From Mixophyes australis (taxonomy: Eukaryota > Chordata > Amphibia > Anura > Limnodynastidae), in assembly GCA_036250195.1 (NCBI GenBank), contig JAVHZZ010000012.1, positions 92,757,615 through 92,821,614 on the forward strand: a stretch of DNA of 64,000 bases. The letters are read 5' to 3'. Position 1 is the first letter of the stretch. Every line of letters starts with the position of its first letter. The notes under the pieces were generated by a model. The model did no database searches, was not told where the DNA came from, and saw only the letters and a program-made list of their open reading frames with translations. The translations under genes and the position numbers were made by a program. Of this stretch, positions 34,301 through 38,400 are shown piece by piece.

Positions 34301-35104
34301 CCCCCTACTGCCAGGGGCCATGCAGCAGTTTATAGGGTGATTATATAGCAACAAGGACAACCTACACCCAGTATATTCCTAAGGATGTAAGCTCAGAGCG
34401 CTACTGCGCATGTTGGTGCTATAATACTGTGCTACCCCACCCCCCCCTACTGCCAGGGGCCATGCAGCAGTTTATAGGGTGATTATATAGCAACAAGGAC
34501 AACCTACACCCAGTATATTCCTAAGGATGTAAGCTCAGAGCGCTACTGCGCATGTTGGTGCTATAATACTGTGCTACCCCACCCCCCCCTACTGCCAGGG
34601 GCCATGCAGCAGTTTATAGGGTGATTATATAGCAACAAGGACAACCTACACCCAGTATATTCCTAAGGATGTAAGCTCAGAGCGCTACTGCGCATGTTGG
34701 TGCTATAATACTGTGCTACCCCACCCCCCCCTACTGCCAGGGGCCATGCAGCAGTTTATAGGGTGATTATATAGCAACAAGGACAACCTACACCCAGTAT
34801 ATATTCTCATCCTGTCACTTTACTGCTTCCCAAGTGGGATCAGATGTAAGGAATTGTGGAAATATGCCGCCATTTCTGTGTATAATCTACACTTACATCT
34901 GTGCAGAGTATTTTACTGGCATTTATTTTTATTCTTAACAGAGACATAAACATTCTGATTTTCACACTTCCTCACCAGGTGTCTCAGCGTTTCCGAGAGC
35001 TGATTAACCTCTTCCAGACAGGATCCGTCACCAGCTCAGATGAGGAGGAAGAGGAAGAAAGTGCTGGGCTTGGCAATCAGATCGCCTCGGATCTGGACGA
35101 CTAG
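2635..35104 (+). CDS. gon4l: GON4L, gon-4-like nuclear transcription cofactor (gene span, 31 coding exons)
   Basis: Seen: 31 exons with consistent GT/AG borders and phases join into one open frame of about 2224 codons; exon positions are given in the separate entries. Translation matches remembered human GON4L from residue ~390 to the end, for example [54 protein letters not shown] and [16 protein letters not shown]-like stretches. Order: Pro/Arg repeats (1-260), basic nuclear-localisation cluster (~413-427), acidic segments, YARP core (~400-1100), acidic tail of exon 20, PAH-like pair (~1700-1870), Cys/His cluster (1928-1952), SANT/Myb-like domain (~2149-2200). Known for the family: nuclear regulator linked to YY1, SIN3A and HDAC1, needed for embryonic growth and lymphoid development (zebrafish udu, mouse Justy). 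The N-terminus is not alignable to human, so the start is inferred from an in-frame upstream stop at 2620-2622 and from total length. 5' UTR exons may lie left of the window. Confidence 0.95.
3773..4841 (+). other. gon4l: gon4l intron 1
   Basis: 1069 bp, AT-rich single-copy sequence. I see no repeat, RNA gene or conserved ORF in it. Confidence 0.8.
4842..4910 (+). CDS. gon4l: gon4l exon 2 (residues 380-402)
   Basis: Acceptor tgttttag|GTGGG and donor TTGG|GTAAGT; 69 nt, phase 1 to phase 1. Encodes [12 protein letters not shown], matching the human ..GGLFIPMEE region, the first segment clearly homologous to human. Confidence 0.9.
5240..5436 (+). CDS. gon4l: gon4l exon 3 (residues 403-468)
   Basis: Acceptor ttttggcag, donor CTTCAT|GTGAGT; 197 nt. 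Carries the Lys/Arg cluster KKRRKRK...GKRKRE (likely nuclear localisation) and [20 protein letters not shown], closely matching human. Confidence 0.95.
5487..8641. repeat. 36-bp minisatellite array in gon4l intron 3 (~87 copies)
   Basis: Unit GCCAGCCGCCCGCTGCTAGA + GCCAGGATTACGCTGC. Variants: CAGCACCCCGCTG, CCCACTGATAGAG (three in a row at ~6029-6120), and an older GCCACCCACCCACTGC form at the left edge. One unit near 5811 is 2 bp short. The period is a multiple of three and the unit lacks stops in several frames, giving ~1000-codon open frames on both strands with no coding meaning. Confidence 0.97.
8642..9068 (+). other. gon4l: Right part of gon4l intron 3
   Basis: Unique flank between the 36-bp array and exon 4. 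I see no gene or repeat of note. Confidence 0.7.
9069..9143 (+). CDS. gon4l: gon4l exon 4 (residues 469-493)
   Basis: 75 nt between gctgcag and GTAAGT. Encodes [16 protein letters not shown], nearly identical to human, starting the YARP core. Confidence 0.95.
9201..9345 (+). mobile_element. Degenerate SINE-like copy in gon4l intron 4
   Basis: Reads GGTGGCACAGTGGTTAGCAG, CTTACAGCGTTGGGGTCATG, GTGGAGTTTGTATGTTCTTC, CCAGAAACATACCGTTAGCT. These blocks match a SINE-like family I know from fish and amphibian genomes (GTGGCTCAGTGGTTAGCAC..., GTGGAGTTTGTATGTTCTCC...). The 3' end and tail are missing. Confidence 0.7.
9346..9945 (+). other. gon4l: Rest of gon4l intron 4
   Basis: About 600 bp AT-rich intron up to exon 5. 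No feature recognised. Confidence 0.6.
9946..9996 (+). CDS. gon4l: gon4l exon 5 (residues 494-510)
   Basis: 51 nt, 17 codons: [17 protein letters not shown], identical to human as remembered. Acceptor ctgtttcag, donor GTG|GTGAGT. Confidence 0.95.
10077..10127 (+). CDS. gon4l: gon4l exon 6 (residues 511-527)
   Basis: 51 nt, phase 0 both ends: [17 protein letters not shown], matching human VIPTWNISPIKKANE. Acceptor tgtctctcag, donor CAG|GTAAGA. Confidence 0.95.
10245..10340 (+). CDS. gon4l: gon4l exon 7 (residues 528-559), acidic
   Basis: 96 nt: [18 protein letters not shown] followed by a Glu-rich tract ending DETAEE. Matches human PQFVDIHLEEDDSSDEEY. Donor GAG|GTGGGT. Confidence 0.95.
10341..10864 (+). 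other. gon4l: gon4l intron 7
   Basis: 524 bp. It holds a short open frame without recognisable homology. No repeat array. Confidence 0.6.
10865..10978 (+). CDS. gon4l: gon4l exon 8 (residues 560-597)
   Basis: 114 nt: [16 protein letters not shown] then a less conserved stretch. Acceptor atcttctcag. The donor CAG|GTCATT is weak, and the following intron is only 84 nt. The exon is supported by homology and phase. Confidence 0.85.
11063..11236 (+). CDS. gon4l: gon4l exon 9 (residues 598-655)
   Basis: 174 nt: [32 protein letters not shown] and so on, matching human [18 protein letters not shown]. Acceptor tttgtttgtag, donor CAG|GTGAGT. Confidence 0.95.
11313..11505 (+). CDS. gon4l: gon4l exon 10 (residues 656-719)
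   Basis: 193 nt: [36 protein letters not shown], near identical to human. Ends GAGG|GTGAGT in phase 1. Confidence 0.95.
11700..11801 (+). CDS. gon4l: gon4l exon 11 (residues 720-753)
   Basis: 102 nt: [25 protein letters not shown]. Matches human [15 protein letters not shown]. Acceptor ctcttctag, donor A|GTGAGT. Confidence 0.95.
11908..11948 (+). CDS. gon4l: gon4l exon 12 (residues 754-767)
   Basis: 41-nt small exon: [14 protein letters not shown], identical to human. Acceptor taattaacag, donor ACG|GTGAGC. Confidence 0.95.
12030..12133 (+). CDS. gon4l: gon4l exon 13 (residues 768-802)
   Basis: 104 nt: [25 protein letters not shown]. Matches human FQDEMGFSNMEDDGP. Donor CAG|GTAGAC, phase 2. 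Confidence 0.95.
12134..12810 (+). other. gon4l: Left part of gon4l intron 13
   Basis: Unique sequence before the 91-bp array. No gene or known mobile element recognised. Confidence 0.6.
12811..14638. repeat. 91-bp minisatellite array in gon4l intron 13 (~20 copies)
   Basis: Period 91 bp (for example 12901 to 12992). Unit parts: GTTTCAGATACTCTTCTG, TTGTCAGACTGCTGTGACCA, CTATCTAGAGGTACTCTAGA, TTGTTCCTCATGGCTCGTCC. Most copies are near identical, differing at a few sites (GATAG/GGTAG/AGTAG; CGTCC/CATCC). Each unit contains a 10-bp inverted repeat around GTA. Confidence 0.97.
14639..15785 (+). other. gon4l: Right part of gon4l intron 13
   Basis: About 1.1 kb between the array and exon 14. Short open frames only, nothing recognised. 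A decayed mobile element cannot be excluded. Confidence 0.5.
15786..16005 (+). CDS. gon4l: gon4l exon 14 (residues 802-875)
   Basis: 220 nt: [16 protein letters not shown], a Pro-rich frog-specific middle, then [10 protein letters not shown]. The preceding 3.65-kb intron holds the 91-bp array. Confidence 0.95.
16089..16175 (+). CDS. gon4l: gon4l exon 15 (residues 876-904)
   Basis: 87 nt: [19 protein letters not shown], matching human HVQLLTQIHLLATCNPNL. Acceptor tcccgcag, donor CTG|GTAATT. Confidence 0.95.
16270..16735. repeat. CA-rich composite tandem repeat in gon4l intron 15
   Basis: About eight irregular units of ACCTCCTGTATGTAGGACTT + CTCTAGACCCC joined by variable poly-C and (CA)n tracts. 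The longest CA run is near 16303-16332. Confidence 0.9.
16799..16970 (+). CDS. gon4l: gon4l exon 16 (residues 905-961)
   Basis: 172 nt: [29 protein letters not shown]. Corresponds to human LKELGTFAQSS / FQTLFQPCNL. Ends AAAG|GTATGG, phase 1. Confidence 0.95.
17205..17349 (+). CDS. gon4l: gon4l exon 17 (residues 962-1009)
   Basis: 145 nt: [28 protein letters not shown]. Matches human [20 protein letters not shown]. Acceptor ttctttgcag, donor AA|GTGAGT. Confidence 0.95.
17460..17607 (+). CDS. gon4l: gon4l exon 18 (residues 1010-1059)
   Basis: 148 nt: [31 protein letters not shown]. Near identical to human. Acceptor taccgctcag, donor AAG|GTGGGT. Confidence 0.95.
17727..17843 (+). CDS. gon4l: gon4l exon 19 (residues 1060-1098)
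   Basis: 117 nt: [30 protein letters not shown]. Matches human [19 protein letters not shown]. End of the strongly conserved YARP core. Confidence 0.95.
18020..19438 (+). CDS. gon4l: gon4l exon 20 (residues 1099-1571), large variable exon
   Basis: 1419 nt in one frame. Opens with [16 protein letters not shown] and [16 protein letters not shown], then [20 protein letters not shown], all human-like. Continues as Pro/Ser-rich sequence and a Glu/Asp-rich tail ending [38 protein letters not shown] stretch resembles a sumoylation-type context, which is speculative. Confidence 0.95.
19745..20445. repeat. GT-rich composite tandem repeat in gon4l intron 20
   Basis: (GT)n blocks alternate with GACCTCGCT and, to the right, with GTGCACGATG / GTGCACTGTG. 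Period about 20-40 bp, ending 25 bp before exon 21. Alternating purine-pyrimidine sequence is Z-DNA prone. Confidence 0.9.
20470..20722 (+). CDS. gon4l: gon4l exon 21 (residues 1572-1655)
   Basis: 253 nt: [41 protein letters not shown]. Matches human [19 protein letters not shown]. Acceptor ctgctgctag. Donor GCGG|GTGAGT opens the 5.6-kb intron with the 79-bp array. The frame stays open through the donor into the array. Confidence 0.95.
21080..22342. repeat. Higher-order block, copy 1 (partner 22425-23687)
   Basis: Shares private variants with 22425-23687 at a constant offset of 1345 bp: a C-deleted CATATCCCGA, GGTCTTTCTCC, CCCACCCACC, GTGCTCTGG, CTGCTCACACAG and CCCAAACAGTG. A smaller ~395-bp duplication is nested inside both copies. 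Confidence 0.9.
22425..23687. repeat. Higher-order block, copy 2 (partner 21080-22342)
   Basis: Second copy of the 17-unit block, with the same variant series in the same order. Similarity ends at both sides where CACATTG and CACAGTG variants stop agreeing. Confidence 0.9.
26355..26536 (+). CDS. gon4l: gon4l exon 22 (residues 1656-1716), bracketed by arrays
   Basis: 182 nt: basic Arg/Ser stretch ([18 protein letters not shown]), [25 protein letters not shown], matching human [30 protein letters not shown]; start of the PAH region. Ends AGCAGG|GTGAGC. The last 16 nt of the exon and its donor are the first unit of the 43-bp array that follows. Confidence 0.95.
26521..28432. repeat. 43-bp minisatellite that includes the exon 22 end and 5' splice site (~45 copies)
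   Basis: Unit GTCATATCTGAGCAGGGTGA + GCGCTCTTATAACGAGGTGT + CCG, 43 bp. First unit starts inside exon 22 (26521-26536 is coding) and contains the genuine donor. The last unit start at 28413 is exactly 44 periods later, so no net indels. Variants: GAGCAGG or CATCTGG before GTGAG, and GAGCGCTC, GAGCACTC or GAGCTGTC after. Confidence 0.98.
28540..28737 (+). CDS. gon4l: gon4l exon 23 (residues 1717-1782), PAH1
   Basis: 198 nt: [40 protein letters not shown]. This is the SIN3-like paired amphipathic helix signature, near identical to human. Donor TTG|GTCAGT. Confidence 0.95.
28787..28857. mobile_element. Short hAT-type MITE in gon4l intron 23
   Basis: 71 bp with a perfect 13-bp terminal inverted repeat (CAGGCCTGGCCAA / TTGGCCAGGCCTG). 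The 8-bp flanks GTCTAGGA and CTCCAGGA agree at 6 of 8 positions, the target-site length of hAT elements. Internal GAGAGCCACAAG and CCCAGCATGCTGA resemble a family I associate with frog genomes. Confidence 0.75.
28925..29068 (+). CDS. gon4l: gon4l exon 24 (residues 1783-1830), PAH2 first half
   Basis: 144 nt: [34 protein letters not shown]. Matches human [20 protein letters not shown]. The donor AAAG|GTTGGT is off-consensus. Confidence 0.95.
29153..29296 (+). CDS. gon4l: gon4l exon 25 (residues 1831-1878), PAH2 second half
   Basis: 144 nt: [36 protein letters not shown]. Near identical to human. Acceptor ttttgctgcag, donor AAG|GTGAGT. Confidence 0.95.
29297..30619 (+). other. gon4l: gon4l intron 25
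   Basis: 1.3 kb, mostly unique. Short open frames on both strands at ~29906-30193 have no homology I recognise. A small (AAAT)n run lies near its right end. Confidence 0.6.
30379..30402. repeat. (AAAT)n microsatellite
   Basis: About five AAAT units followed by an A-run; possibly a decayed retroelement tail, not proven. Confidence 0.8.
30620..30736 (+). CDS. gon4l: gon4l exon 26 (residues 1879-1917)
   Basis: 117 nt: [18 protein letters not shown] then a basic stretch [10 protein letters not shown]. Matches human FDGFEEVALPDVEEEEEP. Donor AAG|GTAAGG. Confidence 0.95.
30737..31390 (+). other. gon4l: gon4l intron 26
   Basis: 654 bp. No gene, RNA or repeat recognised. Confidence 0.6.
31391..31504 (+). 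CDS. gon4l: gon4l exon 27 (residues 1918-1955), Cys/His cluster
   Basis: 114 nt. Encodes [10 protein letters not shown] and [12 protein letters not shown]. Cys at 1928, 1930, 1932, 1944, 1949 and 1952, with His at 1933 and 1951. Human has the same pattern (DCACSCHEGG, SCSHCSSK), suggesting metal binding. That function is inferred. Confidence 0.95.
31591..31654 (+). CDS. gon4l: gon4l exon 28 (residues 1956-1976)
   Basis: 64 nt: [20 protein letters not shown]. Low conservation, but both splice sites (cttgttcccag; CCAG|GTGAGT) and phases fit. Confidence 0.9.
31740..32256 (+). CDS. gon4l: gon4l exon 29 (residues 1977-2149)
   Basis: 517 nt: Ser/Thr/Pro-rich, weakly conserved, ending [20 protein letters not shown], matching human [20 protein letters not shown]. 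Donor CAG|GTAGGT, phase 2. Confidence 0.95.
32257..33439 (+). other. gon4l: gon4l intron 29
   Basis: 1.18 kb of unique sequence apart from the G-rich tract at 33043-33104. Confidence 0.6.
33043..33104 (+). repeat. G-rich simple repeat, predicted G-quadruplex tract
   Basis: A run of about 15 G followed by GTGGGTGGTGGGGTGGGG-type repeats. Many runs of 3-4 G with 1-4 nt loops on the RNA-like strand of gon4l satisfy the usual quadruplex pattern several times over. Confidence 0.9.
33440..33542 (+). CDS. gon4l: gon4l exon 30 (residues 2149-2183), SANT/Myb-like first half
   Basis: 103 nt: [32 protein letters not shown]. Matches the human SANT-like domain [20 protein letters not shown]. Donor GAG|GTGAGA. 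Confidence 0.95.
33661..34805. repeat. 128-144-bp tandem repeat in gon4l intron 30 (~8 copies)
   Basis: Starts at TATTCCTAAGGATGTAAGC: 33685, 33829, 33973, 34103, 34231, 34374, 34516, 34658. Copies differ mainly in a poly-C block (CCCCACCCCCGCC and so on) and in a 14-16-bp deletion around ATAATACTGTGCTA in two copies. Confidence 0.95.
34922..34933 (-). terminator. msto1: Candidate msto1 polyadenylation signal (overlapping AATAAA pair)
   Basis: On the minus strand the sequence reads AATAAAAATAAA, two overlapping canonical hexamers. I see no canonical hexamer between here and the msto1 stop, about 325 nt upstream. If used, the msto1 3' UTR covers all of gon4l exon 31 in antisense. Confidence 0.4.
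34979..35104 (+). CDS. gon4l: gon4l exon 31, terminal coding exon (residues 2184-2224)
   Basis: 126 nt with TAG stop: [13 protein letters not shown] completes the SANT/Myb-like fold (human VSHRFRELMQLF), then an acidic tail ending ASDLDD. Acceptor cttcctcaccag. Confidence 0.95.
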   Translation: MSQRFRELINLFQTGSVTSSDEEEEEESAGLGNQIASDLDD

Positions 35105-35185
35105 GATTGGGGCAGAGCGGACTCTTGTACAGATTAGTTTAGGATGTTTTGTTTGTGACATTAAAGTCGGCAGAAATGCTGGGAC
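35105..35185 (+). terminator. gon4l: gon4l 3' UTR with ATTAAA polyadenylation signal
   Basis: ATTAAA at 35160-35165, about 55 nt after the stop; cleavage expected 10-30 nt later. This leaves roughly 70 bp before the msto1 stop on the other strand. Confidence 0.55.
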
Positions 35186-35257
35186 TTGGAGGAACTGGTC
35201 TGTGTTTCCGCTTGCTGCAGCGTGGTTAGTACGGTTTGGGTGGTGGTCACTGTTTGC

Positions 35258-35484
35258 TCAGTCGCTGTCGTCATCAGTCTCCACCTCCCGTGTCCTATAG
35301 CAGTGAGAGAGGCTGCGCAGCTCGTTAACGGCCTCCGTAAAGTCCTCTTGTTCCACGCCGGCGGTCTCGAAGTTCACCCATCGCCTGATGTCCAGCTTGC
35401 TCACCTCGTCGCACAAGCTGCGTAGACTGTGGTGCAGTGCGCTGGGCGCCTGGAGAGCCGTCATTACCGGCACACGATCTACAA
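35258..35484 (-). CDS. msto1: msto1 exon 14, terminal (residues 490-564)
   Basis: 227 nt ending [47 protein letters not shown], acidic tail DDDSD. Two acceptors six nt apart (TTCCTCAG and TTGTAG) would differ by two residues. The upstream one gives the better human match. Confidence 0.95.
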
Positions 35485-38400
35485 CTGAGGAAAACCTTCA
35501 TCATACACGGGAGCCGCACTTAGTACTCGTGTCACCTTAAATAAGTGGCTGCAGATTATCACAGCTCAGTGTTTCTGTGTCCACTATTATAGAGTTCTCG
35601 GTGGTATAATATTATTACAGAAGCGTGGAACGGACGATAAGACCCTGAGCATCTCACCTGCTGGCCCTGGGTCCTCTGCCGTGAAGCCGTCTTTGGTCAC
35701 ATACGGAGAGAAGAACTGGGGGAACGTGGGTCCCAGCGTGGCGGGGGTCTGCAGCAGATGGGATACGCTGTGGGAGACAATGTTAGGGAACAAGTGGGAA
35801 AAGCAGACAAGACAGTCATTATAAAATGTAGTAGGGACTAGTCCCCTCCCACCTGGGACTAATATATTACAAGTAGAAATGTGGGGACAGTTCTATAGAT
35901 CTTTACCAACATAACAGAGGACAGTAACCTGTACCTTACAAATATCCCCCCTCCAAAGAATTACGCTGCACTCGGTACAATACACCGATCATTGCATCAA
36001 GAAATAACCCCAGCCTGGACTATACAGCACTAGGGCAGGTATAACTAGCTGATGTGGGTGATATACATTATAGGGGACACAATCATCGCTTTCCATTTTT
36101 ATCTTCACATATTCTTATAAACTAAAACAAAATACCACAAAACATTGGTCTGGTTGTTACTCCCAGCGTGCTGCAGCCCCTCCCTCTTGTCCTGGTCATG
36201 TGACAGCAGCACTGAGCATGCTCCCGCCAGTACACGGCTGTAACAGACGGCTAGTTACCTGTGGGTCAGGGCCGGTACAGACACCCAGCGCTAGGAGCTG
36301 CCCTTTCCAGGATCAGCGGGCCCCAGAATAACATGGAAGAGGTCTCGTACCTGACGGTTCGGGGGAAGAGCGCACTCAGGTAGCGCTGCACGACCTCCTC
36401 TCCGCTCCCACACGTGTGAAAAGACGACGGCTCTCGTGTCCCGGGAGGAAGGCGGCTATTGGCAGAGAATGGGTTAATGAATGATGGAGAAGCTTTACAT
36501 CCAATGTTTTTACAACGTCACTGGATCTGCAGGAAGATAACCAGTCCGTCTTCTCTGTGCCGGTGATCAATCACCTAATCTTACAGAGTAATCACCGGTA
36601 CATAAAAGGTGATAAAATGGCGGCACAGCGGCGCCTACGAATCAATAATAACAGAAGCTTGTACAGCAGACGGGAAACAATGGGGGGAATTCAATCGTTT
36701 TCAGCCTTCTACCCCATATACTCATCTTCCTATATTCTGCACCTGTCTTTATGCTAATGAGTAAAAAAAAAATGTGTGTGGTTAATTTAAATCTGATATA
36801 GATGTTTATCTATTAATATTCTATAATAGGGCAGCCTGTTGTGGTGTTTACTCATTAGCATAACAAGTCGGGGAAACATATCACAGAATATGGACTCTAC
36901 CCTCTGGTATAGAATATCCCGTTATTATGGAGCCACACACGGCATTACCAGCTCTGTCGCTCCTCGGGTATTCCTCTCAGCACCACAGACTGCGAGAAGA
37001 CGGTCCCTTCATCCGCACACACCGACAGAGAGCGCCAAGGAGCGGAGCGCAGGTGAGGGAGCAGAGCATCAGGTAGGAAGGTGGAGGAGCGGATCGGGAA
37101 CGGGACTGAGCAAGACACTGAAAGCACCTGCAGGAAGGAGACTTATTACATGTATGTCAAGGTACACGCCACATGCACTATGTATGTCACAGTACAAACC
37201 TTCCTTCCGCTGAAGTTTAGGGTCTCGGCAAGATGCATCATGGACAGACAGGGGGTGGACATCCGATAAGGAGACGTCAGTGTATCTAGCGCCACCGCTA
37301 AAACCGCGCTACTCTCATACTGCCGACTGGCCTGGGAGACAGGAGAGGAGTGACTGATGTATGGGGGTACCAGACAGCACTGGTAGAGCAGGAGGAGGAG
37401 AGGGGTACCAGACGGCACTGGTAGAGTGGGAGGAAGGAGGAGAGGGGTACCAGACAGCACTGGTAGAGCGGGAGGAAGGAGGAGAGGGGTACCAGACAGC
37501 ACTGGTAGAGCAGGAGGAGGAGGAGAGGGCTGCCAGACAGCACTGGTAGAGCAGGAGGAGGAGGAGGAGAGGGGAGCCAGACAGCACTGGTAGAGCGGGA
37601 GGAGAGGGCTGCCAGACAGCACTGGTAGAGCAGGAGGAGGAGAGGGCTGCCAGACGGCACTGGTAGAGCAGGAGGAGGAGAGGGCTGCCAGACAGCACTG
37701 GTAGAGCAGGAGGAGGAGAGGGCTGCCAGACGGCACTGGTAGAGCAGGAGGAGGAGAGGGCTGCCAGACGGCACTGGCAGAGCAGGAGGAGGAGAGGGCT
37801 GCCAGACGGCACTGGTAGAGCGGGAGGAAGGAGGAGAGGGGTACCAAACAGCACTGGTAGAGCAGGAGGAGGAGAGGGCTGCCAGACAGCACTGGTAGAG
37901 CAGGAGGAAGGAGGAGAGGGGTACCAAACAGCACTGGTAGAGCAGGAGGAGGAGAGGGCTACCAGACAGCACTGGTAGAGCAGGAGGAGAGGAGAGCCAG
38001 ACAGCACTGGTAGAGCGGGAGGAGGAGGAGAGGGGTGCCAGACAGCACTGGTAGAGCAGGAGGAGAGGAGAGCCAGACAGCACTGGTAGAGCGGGAGGAG
38101 GAGGAGAGGGGTGCCAGACAGCACTGGTAGAGCAGGAGGAGGAGAGGGCTACCAGACAGCACTGGTAGAGCAGGAGGAGGAGAGGGCTGCCAGACAGCAC
38201 TGGTAGAGCAGGAGGAGGAGAGGGCTGCCAGACAGCACTGGTAGAGCAGGAGGAGGAGAGGGCTGCCAGACAGCACTGGTAGAGCAGGAGGAGGAGAGGG
38301 CTGCCAGACAGCACTGGTAGAGCGGGAGGAAGGAGGAGAGGGGTACCAAACAGCACTGGTAGAGCAGGAGGAGGAGAGGGCTGCCAGACGGCACTGGTAG

